A stretch of 64,000 bases of DNA from Tenebrio molitor (GCF_963966145.1 NC_091052.1:14632001-14696000), one strand, 5' to 3'; positions 24,394 through 37,224 are shown, numbered from the stretch's first letter. A program made the numbers and translations. Notes: generated by a model from the letters alone, not told the origin.

Positions 24394-26175
24394 GAACGAA
24401 TCGCGATTTATTCTTTTGCGCTGTCTCCTGTAGATGAGGAGTTTTCCTTTTCTTTAGCTCGAGCGATGATTTATTCCCGACTTCGCACCGTTCCCTAAAT
24501 TAACGATAGTCCGGGCATCTCCTGATGGGAAACACTGCAATATAACATCTATGGCTGAGTAAGACTTATAGGGTCGAAATTTCACGGGAGGAAAACTCCA
24601 GGAGAGACAGGAGAGAAATGATGGCGAGCGAAATCGTTTGCTGAATATCAAGCAGTCTTAGGGACAACGTCTGATATAAACCGGGCATCGCGGTCTCACA
24701 ACGAACGATTTATTGGAGGGGCATAAAAATTTCTAGATTGCCAACCGACATTAAAACGATTGTATTTGGAGTATTCGAGTGTGCGGAAAAGGCAAAAGTG
24801 TACGTATTAGGACATTGTTCCACGTAGGTGGGTACCATTTGCGAACCCATCCACGTAGTACCCATTTCATTTTATTAGTTTATTTGCGTAACACCGTTAG
24901 AAGTGGGGTGACAGAAACCAGAAATTTCATTCAGTTTCCTCGTTGTAAATGCGTGGGAAACAAGTGGTAAATTATCTTCGGATGGTGGTCGTGAGTGTAT
25001 TCGAGTGTTTTTTAACGATCGGTGGAGCGAGACAATTCGTTTGGTTAAAATGTTCTCGATGAATTCTAATTAACAAGTTGAGCAGTGTCGACCACGTAAA
25101 AACAATTAACGTTTGGGAATTTGTGAGGGATAAGTCGTCACCGGCAGTTACGGTAACTCAATTCCATTTTCTTAAACGTGAGGGATGAAACGAGCCATCC
25201 GTCGATCGTCCGGTAAATCCCCGGATCCGGTTCCCGGAATAAAGTCGCGATTCCGGTGACCGCCGCGTCGACCTTTACGATCCTGCAACAGTGCAATCCA
25301 GGAAGCGTCGCCTGTTAACGGCGCACCCCCCGACTCCGGGAACAATCAAACTTCTTCGGATCAGATTACGGGTGCGATAAGGGCGTTATTTATTCCGACT
25401 GGATGGCGCATTATTCTCGAAAATGTTTATATCTTCATTCGTCGTGTTCACAATAATTCATTTCGGAGTGAGATTACAATTTCCATTCCACTGTTTCTTA
25501 CAGCAAACTCTAGGAAGACAATAAGAAAAAACAAAAAGAACGGACGGCTGGTGAGTTATTGTGTGTAAGATAAACGGGTCCGCTCCAGCTCGAAATGAAG
25601 TCTGGCGGGAAATTTATACCCGGCCCTGCTGCAATATCTCCAGTAGAACAGAATTGGACTAGCTTCGAGGAAAATAGGCTACTGCGGGAGACGCATTTTA
25701 AATTAGCTTTTTATTGGGGGCTGAGCGATTCTCCTCATTTCTTCTTCAAATTCTAATTGCGTTCATTTCTTGGCGGTGTCGCTGCCGCATGGTGCTCGGA
25801 GAGCGCAGGTGATGGGATCATAGGCCGACCTCGTAAATCTAGGAGGCCCTGGGCGGGACCAGAACAAGTGCTATCCAGATAACCTCTTTGCTCCACACTC
25901 ACTCATTCTTGCAGTGGACATGTTGAGATCTTGTCACGACGCCGGACCGAAATTTTCTTACTTATCGACTTATCTACAGAGGTCGTGGCTAAGCCTCCAT
26001 CTTGATCTAACTCTTAATTGCGACAACATGGACGACCTCATTAACGACACGGTTTTACACCAACAACTACACTAGACCGCGTCACACTTTTTTCATTAAT
26101 TTTTCTCCTCGCATCTGATCCGTTTTTGTCCCTCTTTGTTATCGACGAACTTGCACAACACTCTTTGTTCGGCGA
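24394..26175. other. GC-richer unique island upstream of a candidate start site
   Basis: Unique, GC-rich in places (25.1-25.4 and 25.6-26.0 kb). No exon recognised. TTCTTGCAGTGGACATGTTG near 25908 has an acceptor-like start but no supported frame. Confidence 0.35.
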
Positions 26176-26178
26176 TTC

Positions 26179-26212
26179 AGACGCGAGTTATTATCAGCTC
26201 CGACCAGACAAA
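26179..26212 (+). promoter_or_regulatory. Possible Inr+DPE core promoter with a strong splice donor
   Basis: GATTCAGAC gives an initiator with A(+1) at 26179. AGACA lies exactly at +28 to +32 (26206-26210) and fits the downstream promoter element RGWYV. GTGAGTAC at 26213 is a near-consensus donor. An implied first exon of only 34 nt is unusually short. Inr+DPE pairs of this quality are expected a few times by chance in 64 kb, so this is tentative. Confidence 0.22.
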
Positions 26213-26689
26213 GTGAGTACTTTCGATTTTTTTTCACCTTTTACTTCCCTCACATTTTTAATTCTTGTCTACGCGTTTCGCTAATTATTCACTTCGTGGA
26301 AGAATTTTTCTCCAGTGGGAATTCTTTTAATTTTTCACTCGCACAGTCCACTTTATTGATAAAAATATAAATCAATTTGATTTAGAGTTTTCTCTATCAA
26401 AAGCAAGCACGCAACTTTTGCGTTATAAAAGTTTGTTTTCCAAAACTTCCAACACTGAATTATGACGACTCAGTATATTGTAATGGCAAATCCTCGTTTC
26501 TATATTTACTCGTGGAACATTTGATTTGATTGATTTAGAACAAATATTTCGGCACAGCCATAAAGGATAAATTGTCACCAATCCAGAGAAAGAGATTTGC
26601 TTCATATCCTTGGAATGTTTCCTTAGATTATTTTTGTGATAACTTTGCAAAACTGTTTTTAACGCAAATCATTTCAAGAACACTAATGG

Positions 26690-27300
26690 AGACTTTAAAA
26701 ATAAGTTTTCATTGATCTGGACATTTTGCTTTCTTATCGCTCAATTAAAATAGACCTGAATTATCATAGCATATTTTTTCTAATTTTGCCTTTTTTATAT
26801 AGAATTATGTAATTAAAATTGTATTTATTTTGAAATCAAAAAGATTCTTCAAGGAAATTAAATTATTTGAATAAAAAACGAGAAAAATTTTTGAAAAAAA
26901 AAAAATTTTTTTGTTTTGATTTTCTAAGTTTTGTGTTACCTTTTCTATAACAAAGAATTTTTACAAATTTGCTTAAAAATGTTAAGAAATTTTAATAACA
27001 TTAGATGCGTTACTGCTTTAGCTCTAATTTATACCTGAATTACCCTAACAGATTTTTCTCTTATTTTTGGATTTTTTTGAGAACATTTTCGATAATAGAA
27101 TTATTATTTATTTTGAAATTTAAAAGATTTCTGAAGAAAATTAAACAGGATTGGGATTAAAAACATGAGAACATTTATTTTCTGAGAAATCTCCAAAATT
27201 TTTGTATTTTTGGAAAAGTTTTATTTCCCAAATTTTTTACTACTTTGGAACAGTGTTTTTTTCAATTTTTTTAATCTACAATAGATAAAAGTGTGCTTAT
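26690..27300. repeat. AT-rich decayed tandem pair, ~280-bp unit
   Basis: ACCTGAATTATCATAGCATATTTTTTC at about 26754 corresponds to ACCTGAATTACCCTAACAGATTTTTC at about 27033. Downstream both have TATTTATTTTGAAAT followed by AAAAAGATT and a ...AAATTAAA... block. Spacing is about 279 bases. Confidence 0.65.
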
Positions 27301-27735
27301 TTCTTAGTAATTGTTTAATTTACTTAAAAATACTTCTTTGTAAATACTTATTTTTTCCTAACCACGCAGCAAAAATAATTCAAAAATTTTTGATTTTTTT
27401 TTTGACAATGCTCTTGTCTGTAATTCTTAATTCTAATAATACCTGTTTGGTACTGTGCACCCCAGCTTTCGGATAAATATTTTTTTCGCTTTGTATGTAT
27501 CGTTAAGGGATAAACCACCCTTGAACTGGTTTCTTTTTGCCAACAAAAAAAATTCCAATATATTTTTTTTTAAGTTGGTGGTCGTTTTCCGGGTGTTGAT
27601 TTCTTTTCGTGTGCGCGAACGTCGCCATGTCGGCCGTATTTTGTATTTTTAATAAAGCGCTTTCGCCTGACGATGCAAGAAAATATGAGCGAAAAAGGAG
27701 ATGAATTGCTCCGACTGCAGCGCTCAAGATGGCAC

Positions 27736-27753
27736 CAGCAGCAGCAGCAGCAG
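27736..27753. repeat. (CAG)6 microsatellite
   Basis: Six CAG triplets directly after CAAGATGGCAC. In the frame starting at the preceding ATG they would give an alanine run, but the frame (62 codons) has no supported exon structure. Confidence 0.9.
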
Positions 27754-27759
27754 CACAGC

Positions 27760-28545
27760 GGCCAGAAACGGCAAAAAAACCAATATCTCCTCGGTGGACA
27801 TCGGCGAAGGAGGGGTTAGGCGGAGGGCGAAATACAACTCATATTACATTTCGCAGCTTTGTGGGGATTTATGATATATCGGGGATACGGTGTGTTATTG
27901 TGCGTTCTAGATCTGAATGACAAATGATTATTTACGGCCGTTGAAATCCCGACAGTTTCTATCACTATTGTAAAAGAAAGAGCGATGGGGCTTTATCAGG
28001 GCCGGACCGGGAGGAGGATCAAGGACGACGTTGAGGGACAGCGCCCCCGCGATATGATTAATGGAAAAATGCCGATGCCGTAATGGCTTTTAGCATAAAT
28101 CTCCGTACGCAGATGTGTCAATAGCATTCCTGAGTGTGTGCTATAAATAAGGGTAAGTAAAACCGACCACTTCAAGGACCGAGCCCTTTTTAAAGATAAG
28201 TACCCTTTTTTAGGCGCAAGTATAAAATATGTCGCGGGGACCAGCTGCACTATCTAAAATCGATTCCACACACGGAAATTACAACGCGATTTTTTAAAAC
28301 AGTCGGAGGAAAGATTAATGGGGGCGATTCACCCCGACTAGTCACGGCTCTTGATTCGAAAAACAAAAAAACTACAATTAAACAATTAATAAAACATTTT
28401 AAAAGAGGAGGGAAGCGCCGCGATTACGTTTTAAATTTGCCAAGGAGGACCCCCTGAGGCTAAACGTTGGGGAGGAAAATGAGATTTAACCCTCGTGTTC
28501 GATTGTCAACCACTATGACACTAAATAAATTACTATATAATGCAC
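27760..28545. other. Unique island
   Basis: No exon or transposon end recognised. It separates the CAG run from the ~150-bp array. Confidence 0.35.
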
Positions 28546-28599
28546 TAGAGGCTTAGACTAGTCCTAAATCAAAACAGATAAGACAAGTTTGTTCTCATT

Positions 28600-29443
28600 T
28601 CAAAATGCCAAAACATTTTTTTTAATCAATTGTTCCGGACCAATTCCCAAAATTTTGACAATAAAATTGTTGACTCTTTTACTTTGACATCAATATAGAC
28701 CAAAATTGCATCAGTTACGACACTTTTAGTCTCATTCTATTTTTGAAGTTTTCAAAATTTGAAAAATTTTGATTTTTAAAACAACTCGTCTAGACCAAAC
28801 CGGTCAATTTTGACAATTTTTAATTGTTCAATCGAACTAGAACAAAATCAGTTCATTCTCAGTTTATTTTTGAAATTCTCAACGAAATTTTTTTGTTTTT
28901 AAATGAACTAAACTAAATCATACAAATGCAGTAGGTACATACTTTAAATGTTATGTATTTTGATTTTATTTGAATCTAGGCCAAAATCGCATCGTTGGCC
29001 CCACTTACTCACACAATATTTTTGAAATTTTCAAAATTTAAAAAAAATCATTTTTAGACCAAACCGCACAATTTTGACAATATTTAGTTGTTTATCATTT
29101 AAATATCACTTGAATCTAGGCAAAAATGACATCAGTTAGAACCCTTTCATTCTGTTGTTTTTTTGAAATTTTCAAAATAGGCAAAATTTTGATTTTTAAA
29201 TGAACTCTTTTAGACTAAATCATACAATTGCAGTATTTTGATTGTTAGCCATTTCGATTTTACTTCAATCTAGGTCAAATTTACATTATGGAGGACATTT
29301 TGACTCTTCCTTTATTTTTGAAATTTTCAAAATTTTTAAAAATCTTGATTTTTTAGTTTAACAACACTTGACTAAATCGCACATTTTCGGCAGTTATATT
29401 ATATTGTTCAATGTTTTAATTTAGTTGAATCCAGTCCAGAATC
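28600..29443. repeat. AT-rich tandem array, ~150-bp units, five to six copies
   Basis: TTTTTGAAATTTTCAAAATT and variants occur at 28741, 28867, 29019, 29158 and 29315. Each is followed by a ...TTGATTTTTAAA... block, a GACYAAATC(G/A)YACAATT block and ...GAATCTAGGYCAAAAT... text. Spacings are 126-157 bases. Divergence is high. Confidence 0.8.
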
Positions 29444-29444
29444 A

Positions 29445-29466
29445 CAGGTCAGGTCAGGTCAGGTCA
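29445..29466. repeat. Interstitial telomere-like TCAGG repeat
   Basis: About 4.4 perfect copies of TCAGG (read CAGGTCAGGTCAGG...) abut the end of the ~150-bp array. TCAGG is the telomeric repeat of many beetles, replacing the TTAGG of other insects. The run is short and internal, so it is not a telomere itself. Confidence 0.75.
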
Positions 29467-29469
29467 CTT

Positions 29470-31490
29470 TCCTAAGGGTGCTAGTCCAAGAAACCTCAAA
29501 ATGGGTTAAGAGATTTTTTTACAAATGTGAACACAATATGAGTTATGCATTCTTGAAACAAATAATCAACAGGAATTCTCGAAGTATAGATAGATTGTTG
29601 CCCTTAAAAAAGTTTGTAATTTTGTAAAATTTTTGCAAACACATTTGAGAAAACGATTCCGGTTGGAATAATTAAAGCAAACTAGTTTTCTGCTTTTCAC
29701 TTTTGTTTCACGATCGTTGTAAAACGTCTGGAAAAATCTTGCATTTTTTCTGGAGTTTTTTCAAAATTTCCCTCACGAAAAAAATTCTCATTTCGATTTT
29801 TTTCTTAGCGTATTATTGTCCAAGCCCTGTTGCCGTAGCGAAGTGTAAAAAACCGTAGTGGTAGTTCATCCCTTTGTGTCGAAGGACGTCGCGTTCCTTC
29901 CCCGCCCTGTCACCGGGCGTGGGCCTGCCGGGGTTGTTTTTTATCATAGAGCCGCGAATAAATATGGTAATTTGGTCGGATAGTGGTAGAAGAGTGGAGA
30001 GCGGCCATAGTCCGGGGTTTGAAGCTCGGCACTCGCGAGCCCGCCATTCGGCACCCATAAATCATGGGTTACCACATTGTAGCCCGGTAAATCATGCGGG
30101 GCTGTCGGGAGCGGGGCGGGAGGCCCAGCGTGAAATGAAACCCATTCGTCTCTGTCAGGATGGAGTCTCTCTCTTGCGCGAGCTCCTTGCTGCCTCCCTG
30201 TACACTCCGCGTTGGAAATAATGCTCCTGCGCCGAACCCCCAATCCACCACTTGACTTTAATTTAGGGGCTAATTTAAAACGTGCGGAAAAACGCCAAGA
30301 CTCCCACAACGGGGGGTTACGTATTACCTAATTATGAATTTCTCCCGATTGCACACGAATTGCTACAATTAATACGATTCCAAAAAAATACCAATTAGTC
30401 ACTTCACCGGTCACGTCAGTCACTGGGAGTAGTATACCTACGCGGCGCTAAATCGAAACCGCCTCCGGTGCGGTGAATCGCCGCCGCCGCCGGCTGAATT
30501 TACAACGGATCATGAAAACTGATCCTGGTGCTTAATAACCACGAGTTGACCAAGTTCAGCCGTGTTACAGAATATAGACACTAATAATATTGTCCGAGAC
30601 CGGCTAAACACCATATAATTGTGCCGTCTTTACACAAACGTGATTGCCCGGACTGGTCGATCCTTCCCCGCGATAAAAAAGGATCTCTCCACCACATAAT
30701 GACAATTTAATATTAATATTGTCCAGGTGATTTATTGGATACAGTTAATGAGCAGGTTGCCGTAATTTATGAGGTGGATTTTTCCTGTCTCGTGAATCTG
30801 ATTTAATTGAGATGATTACCGCGATAATAAATAACGCCTGATTATTCCAGCTTTCTCGCGTTGTCCCCGCCGAAAAATTTTTTCGGCCCAGTTCTAATTA
30901 GCCCGGATTTTTGGTGTCGCGTGAAAAATCTCCGGTGCACGTGCACAAGCCAGTACTGTTCGATTTAGGGCTTATATTAATGCGCAGCCACGACGGAGAC
31001 GACATCCAAGCAGCCATGATTCAAAGTGAACGATGTTCGGACTTAGCCCAAGTTTGTGCAACTTTGGAGCCCCGCGCTAAAGAAAGAAGGATTTATGAGA
31101 GGGTTTTTTTTCTTATTCGAGCCTGCTTGCTTCCTTCCTTCCATACATCGATTTGTCTTCTTTTTGTCGTTTAGCATTTAACAATGATTTATCGGGGGAG
31201 ACAACGAGGGATCACCTGCACTCTCGATCCGGAGATCAAAAAATTCAAAGACGGATCGATTTGGAACAGGCGACGCGGAAATTGTTGGCCTGAAGACGCA
31301 CGGCCGAAACGCGATTAGGCCGTTTTGGAGAGGGCAATCTAGCAGCGCGGCGCAGCTTAATGAAAGTGTGCGGTCAGTTTGCCGGGGAAAAATTAGACAA
31401 GGGTGGGTTGTGGTCAGGACCGGTTTCAGAGTTTTACCACCCCAACAAAAAAATGGGATTATACGAACCACTAACTAGATTCCAAGGAAT
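29470..31490. other. GC-rich unique islands
   Basis: 29.8-30.3 kb and 30.8-31.5 kb are GC-rich with long overlapping frames on both strands (up to 121 codons) but no domain signature. CCCATAAATC lies near 30054, and GTGCACGTGCAC, a 12-base palindrome with an E-box-like core, near 30935. Best read as regulatory DNA; this is inference. Confidence 0.35.
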
Positions 31491-31599
31491 TCGGTGAAGC
31501 AGAAAAAATCTTTTGACGTTAAGAATGAATAGTTCAAAAATGTTTAGCACTTTTGCAAATTAAAATCAGACGCAGAAATGACGTTTCTTATTTTATTGA

Positions 31600-33120
31600 T
31601 TTTTTTAAATTTATTACTCAACTGCAAAACAACCAAACTGGATCTCTGGTGGTTTTTCCTGGTTTTTGACAATCTTCAGTATTCTTGGACATTCTTCATT
31701 GTGCTATCAAATTTGTAAAACTGTCCTGAAAATATTTTTCAACATTTTTAAAAAAACATTAGAAATAGATTCAACATTCTCTTTAACTGAAGATAAAGCC
31801 CTGAAGAGTATTTTCATCATTTAAAAAAAAAAACAGAAATAAATATATGTATGTACTTTTTGAAAAAATTGGAAAACTTGAAACTTTTTTTGAACTTTTT
31901 AGTTGTGGTCATTTCTAGCTGTACAATTATTCTCTAGTTTAACTCGGTCCTTGCCCTTGGTGACTTTTCAAGTTGACATTTTGATAATTTTAAACTTTTT
32001 GGGCATTCCAAGAAAACTTTCCTGAACTTATTTTTGACTATTTTACAAATACTTGTCTTTGAAGGTAAATCCACCACTGTTTTCAACGGCAAGCAAGGCC
32101 CTGAAGAAAATCTAATTATTATTTTTACTACATATTATTATGTAGAATCGATTTACTTTTTACATTTTTTGAAATTTTTTTTTGATATCTTTTAAATTTT
32201 TCAAACACATTTTTGTGGTTATTTCTGGTTGTAGAATGGATTTCCAGTTTATTTCGGTCTTTGATGGTTTTTCTCAGTTGACATTTTAATAATTTATATT
32301 TTTTTTTTGGACCCTCCACTTCCCAACCACCTGAAGACATTTTATAACATTTTAGGAAATCTTTGTGGTTATTGAAGGCACATCTAACAATGTTTTCGAC
32401 AGGAACTAAAGTCCAGAAGAATATTTTATTATTATTTTTAACAAAGACAGAAATGAATGTGCTCTTTGAAAAAATTTGAAAAATTTTCAACAAGTTTTGA
32501 AATTTTTTTGGAACTTTTCAGTTGTCATTTGGTGGTCATTTCTAGCTGTGGAATTATTTTCTAGTCTCATTCGGTCTTTGGCGATTTTTCAAGTTGACAA
32601 TTTGATAATTTTAAATTTTTTGGACAATTTGTAAATGTTTCTGAAAATTAATTTTTGACAAAATGTTTGCAAAACCTTTCTTGCTGTTGAAGGTATATAT
32701 ATCCAGCAGTGTTTTCAACAGAAAACAGAGCCCTGAAGAAAATCTAATTACATATTATTTTTACTAAATAGAAATCGATTTACCTTGAATTTTTTGAAAT
32801 TTTTTTTGACATTTTAAAAATTTTTGAAACAAATTTTTGTGGTTATTCCTGGTTGTAGAAAGGATTTCCAGTTTATTTCAGTGTTTGATAGTTTTCTCAG
32901 TCGATATTTTGATCATTTACAATTTCTTAGGACCCTTTTCACCTCCTAACTTCTTCAAAATCTTTTATAAAATTTTGGAAAAATTTTGTGCTCATTAAAC
33001 GTACATCTAACAGTGTTTTGGACAGGAACCAAAGTCCTGAGAATATTTTATTATTATTTTTAAGAAAAAGCGTTAACGTTTCACACTTTTTGAATTTTTT
33101 TTGACTTTTTACCATAATCA
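31600..33120. repeat. Higher-order tandem array: ~310-bp monomers in ~622-bp A/B dimers
   Basis: Monomer landmarks (GAAGG.A.AT followed by GTTTTC.ACAG and CCTGAAGAA.AT) fall at about 31755, 32061, 32374, 32689 and 32998, a spacing of 306-315. Monomers alternate in type. Those at 32061 and 32689 share the ATCGATTTAC...GGTTGTAGAA.GGATTTCCAG text; those at 31755, 32374 and 32998 share the tttaTTATTTTTAA.AAA or GTACTTTTTGAAAAAAT...TCTAGCTGT text. Next-but-one copies are thus closer than neighbours, the hallmark of a dimeric higher-order repeat. Open frames inside are not conserved between units. Confidence 0.8.
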
Positions 33121-33139
33121 ATTATGATCGCTTCCGGTT

Positions 33140-34090
33140 CTAGAATTGTTTTCTTTCCTGTTCTTTGACGGGCTTGACATTTTGTTGATTTTGAATCTGT
33201 TTTTGAGCAGTTTTTCTAAAGATTTTTTAAAAATTATGGTTTACTTCATGTTTTTTCCTTTTTCCCAAATTTACTTGATGGACTCCCTGTCACGTGATCT
33301 TTTCTTTTTGATCTTTGACACAATATCCATCTGATTGTTCTAAAAGCTCTTGTTGAACGAAAGCTTCTCGAGTGAAGCAATTACATATATCATTTGTGTC
33401 TTCAGATTTATTTTCTCGACTTGTTTTTTGAAAAAAAAATTAACAATTTTTGGATTTTTACCACAATCAGTTCCGATTCTAGAATTGCTTTTCTTTCAGT
33501 TCTTCGACGGGCTCGACATTTTTATGATTTTGAGTTTTTCAATTTGTTTTTTTAAATTATGATTTCTTTTTCATGCTTTCTTCTTTTTTCTGAATTTACT
33601 TGATGACTCCCTGTCACGTGACATTTTCTCTTTGATCTTTGACGAAATATCCATTTGATTGTTCTGAAAACTCTTGTTGAACGAAAACTTCTCGAGTGAA
33701 GCAATTAAATCATTTGTGTCTTCGCCGTGCCCTCGAGATTTATTTTCTGAACTTGTTTTTTGAAATTTTTTTAACAAATTTTGGATTTTTACCACAATCA
33801 GTTCCGATTCTAGAATTGTTTTTCTTTCAGTTCTTTGACGGGCTCGACATTTTTATGATTTTGAATCTCTTTTTGGACAGTTTTTCAAAATATATCTTTT
33901 ATAAATTATGGTTTCTATTTCAAGCTTTCTTCTTTTTTCGGAATCTTTTCTTTCTCTTTGATCTTTTTCAAAATATCCATCTGATTGTTCTCTTGTTGAG
34001 CGAAAGCTCCTCGTGTGAAGCAATTAAATCATTTGTGTCTTCAGTGTGCCCTTCAGATTTATTTTCTCGCCTTGTTTCCACTCGAAAAGA
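33140..34090. repeat. Tandem array, ~335-bp units, three copies
   Basis: GACGGGCTTGACATTTT at 33167 recurs as GACGGGCTCGACATTTTTATGA at 33506 and 33837. Each unit contains ACTTGATG.ACTCCCTGTCACGTGA (absent from the last), CCATCTGATTGTTCT, GAACGAAAGCTTCTCGAGTG and CATTTGTGTCTTC. Neighbouring copies are highly similar. This family is distinct from the 310-bp monomers directly upstream, although both are rich in TTTTTGA words. Confidence 0.85.
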
Positions 34091-35935
34091 TTGTAGATTA
34101 ATTAACTGCATGATGTAATCATCGAGTTAGACAATTAATTTTCGGGATCGTACGCACCCATAATTCTTGATGTTTAATTTTATCATCATCACCTTTATAG
34201 GAAGTCACAAATCATGTCCGAGCGTCGCCTTCAGCTCTTCGAAGCCATCCAAATAAACCGCGATTAATCACCGATCATTAGTGCTTTTGGGCCGTGGATG
34301 CGCCTCTGCCATAAAGCGCGCGTTAACCCTTGAGGAAAAATCGCCGTCGATTAAATTAGGCGATGATCGACGGCGGAAGCTCGTCCCACTTTCGCCACTC
34401 CATTCCTGCAGTTAAGGAAGCGCACCCCGCTCGGATAAAGCGATATTTAACCGAAACACATAAAATCAAATCACTCGTCTTTACGGCACCATAACAGCCC
34501 TCTTCTGTAACCTAAGATTTCAACCTCGGAAGCTCGCGTGCGCCTCTAGTTTATGAAGTACTAAACTCGATTCCCGAGATCGTCGAGAGCGGGACGGAGC
34601 TTTGTGGCTTTGGCGCGCTCCAGACAAGGACGACGACGCTTCCCACAGGCACGAAGCTCTCTGGTGAACAACAAGTGTGCCCTTAACATAACTGTTACTA
34701 TAAACATAATTCCAGCGTGAACACTTTTATTTCACGGCGGATTCTTAAAGCGGTTCGATATTGGCCGAAATTGAAATGTTAATGAGGCGTGTGCGGTTCG
34801 GCCGCAGATGGCGGCGCATCGATCCCGCACACTGACACACGGTGTGCCAATAAACTACGAATTAGTACCCGATCGCTACGACGGACTCACCACACTCCTA
34901 ATGGTCCCACCCAACGTTAACTGCTTGGGAAGTTATTTCGACACCCCATCTGTCACACCAGTTGAAGGTTGCATTCGCAGATGTCACCACCGGCGCACGT
35001 CAAACGTCAACGTTTCGCGCCCAAATTCAAAATCCCATCGCACTCTTGATGGCCGTTCTGCAGCTGCAAGTGCGAACATGCACCAAACGATATATCTACA
35101 CCGGTATTGAGATATCAGGACTCGATCCAAAAAAATCCCGCACTACTTTTTGCCAGGATTAATGATCGCGGTTTTCATTCATGCTTCGTTGGAGCTTCGC
35201 TCCGATTTATTACTATTTTTATTTTATTTATTCCGCTTTCTTCCTCTATTTTTTATTATTATTTATCGTCGCTGGATTTGTTCCCAGACGCTTGATTGAA
35301 GTCGGCGATCACATTACACGATCACTTGTTGATTACAAATGGTCCTGACTATGATTATGCAAATCGCACATGCATTAAGACCCGGAACGATCAATTATTT
35401 TATACCTACCAGCTAAATTATAATCCCAGGTTTTAATCAGATTTTCACCAGGAAAATGTTAATTAGCACATTAACATCACCCGATTAATGACAATTACTG
35501 TTTCATTTTCATTCAGCATTACAATATTTTTTGCCATTTCCGCTTCATTAGTCGCGATCACGCGTATTATTACCCGTGAAGAAAAAATGTAATTGGTGGG
35601 TAGTACGGAACTAATTAAATTGCACGTGAAGGTTTGCGCTTGAAAGCTTGAACATCGGTGATAATATGCAAAACTAATATGGCGATAAATCTCCTTTAAA
35701 AATTCAAATATTTTCTATCAGCTTTTTACGTACGCGAAAAAATGAGATATTGTTTGAGGCGGCGTCTATTGGTTTGTCGCTAATAACTGTGCAATAAATG
35801 TCAGCTTATCGCAGGTTCGACTCATTTTTAATAAGCACAAAAGCGTCCGCCATGTTTAATAATTGCGATTAGTTTCAAGGTCCGACGTAAAGCTATTATC
35901 AGAGAAACTTTTACATTTGTAATTTTAACAGCGGA
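34091..35935. other. Unique island, partly GC-rich
   Basis: No supported exon. An open frame of 100 codons at 34808-35110 begins at a plausible ATG (CAGATGGCGGCGCATCG) but carries no domain I recognise and no splice context. CAGATGGCGGC here also fits a Pho/YY1-type ATGGC core. Confidence 0.35.
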
Positions 35936-35986
35936 CGTAGAGCACCAATAAATGTTATTATACAAGTTAAATATAGAGTGATAAAA

Positions 35987-36160
35987 ATGAAAAAAAAAAT
36001 TGTGCTACTTTTGATGCTAACTATGTTGCCACAAGGATGTTGCTTAGGTATTAAGTCAAACAAAATGTTCACTTTTTTGTTGCTAAGGAGGAATGCGACG
36101 GAATGGAAAACAAACGAGAAACAATGTACAGAATCGAAAAGAAATGAGGAAAGAAAATAG
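35987..36160 (+). CDS. Possible small secreted peptide ORF
   Basis: ATG with an A at -3 opens 57 codons. The start MKKKIVLLLMLTMLPQGCCL (one Lys omitted) has a basic tip, a Leu-rich hydrophobic core and a small-residue region before a Lys/Glu/Asn-rich remainder, like a signal peptide plus short peptide. AAAATAGG ends it. There is no homolog that I recognise, no promoter and no splice support, and the surrounding DNA is AT-rich, so a chance ORF is more likely than a gene. Confidence 0.12.
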   Translation: MKKKIVLLLMLTMLPQGCCLGIKSNKMFTFLLLRRNATEWKTNEKQCTESKRNEERK

Positions 36161-37224
36161 GGAAGAATTGAAAGACATAATAAAGGGACAAAAAAAAAAC
36201 AAGCTAGTATAGATTTTTTATTCAAACATCAGTAAAATATGACATTATACTGCTGTCACTTCATTGCCATGGCATCTGACGAGCGGCAAATAAAGCTGTT
36301 ATCTTCGCTGACGAGCGGCAGATAAAGTAAACTAGCTAAGTCATTTGAAATTCCTTACTCAAATTTTAACAAATTCGTTTCTAAATCTGACATATTGAAA
36401 ACTGAAATGAATAAACAAGATTTAATCAAGAAACTTGTACATTACTGCAAAACACAGCTAGACTACCAACTTCATCACATAAAACTTCATTTTTGCTCCT
36501 AATAACATAATAGGTATATTATTAGAAGAGTTAATATAGTAGAGTATTTTTATTATCAATATTATTAAATTAGGTATTATTAATTTAAATATGTAGGTAT
36601 AGAGAAATAGAAATTTAAAAAATAACATTATTATGTTTTTGGTAGTATTTGTGTTACCCTGAGCAAATAAAAATGAGACTTCTGTTATCACCACTGATGA
36701 AAGTGGCGGAAAAGGTTCAGAAAGAGAAATATAGAGCAAAGGAGAAACAATGAACAAGGTTGTTTGGTATAGGTACCTATGAAAGGGACTCCAAGAAAGG
36801 AAAAAACAATTATAATAATGATAATAATACCCACATAGTTTCTTTGACACGGCAAGCCATTTACGTGGATAAAAATAGAAAATAAAGCAAAATAAATATG
36901 TATACTGAATATTTTTTATTGAAATTATGACATTATGAAAAGTTAAAGTTACTGAAAAAATTTGGTAATTTTTTTAAATGTAGTGCGACATATTTATTTT
37001 TAGTTATACTCAAGGATTCTTTTGCGATTGTGGCAATAAGCACGAGTCTCAGACGAGCTCCTTGCTTCCGAACGACAACAAAAGTAAGACTGAAAAATTT
37101 TACGGGAAGTAATTCGCGTGCACGTGGGAGATTCGACAGGAAAATCGCACGCCAACACAAAATAATTACTCGAGACCTGTTTACTTTAAATATTAAACCT
37201 GCAATGTTCGAACTTTCATGGTAG
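36161..37224. other. AT-rich DNA with a small local duplication
   Basis: CTGACGAGCGGCAAATAAAG near 36277 is repeated as CTGACGAGCGGCAGATAAAG near 36309. The rest is low-complexity AT-rich sequence; long minus-strand frames there (for example 130 codons at 36458-36850) are composition-driven. Confidence 0.5.

Noticed and set aside
29225..29245. Partial match to the miR-315 sequence
   Set aside because: Identity covers only the first ten bases, inside a tandem repeat, with no hairpin.
29813..30309. Frames of 81-121 codons on both strands
   Set aside because: GC-rich composition lowers stop frequency; no family resemblance and no consistent splice sites.
32128..34118. Frames of 121 and 140 codons in the tandem arrays
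   Set aside because: They are not conserved between repeat units, so the translation is not under selection.
36458..36850. 130-codon minus-strand hydrophobic frame
   Set aside because: Low-complexity AT-rich DNA; Ile/Leu/Tyr/Phe content follows base composition.
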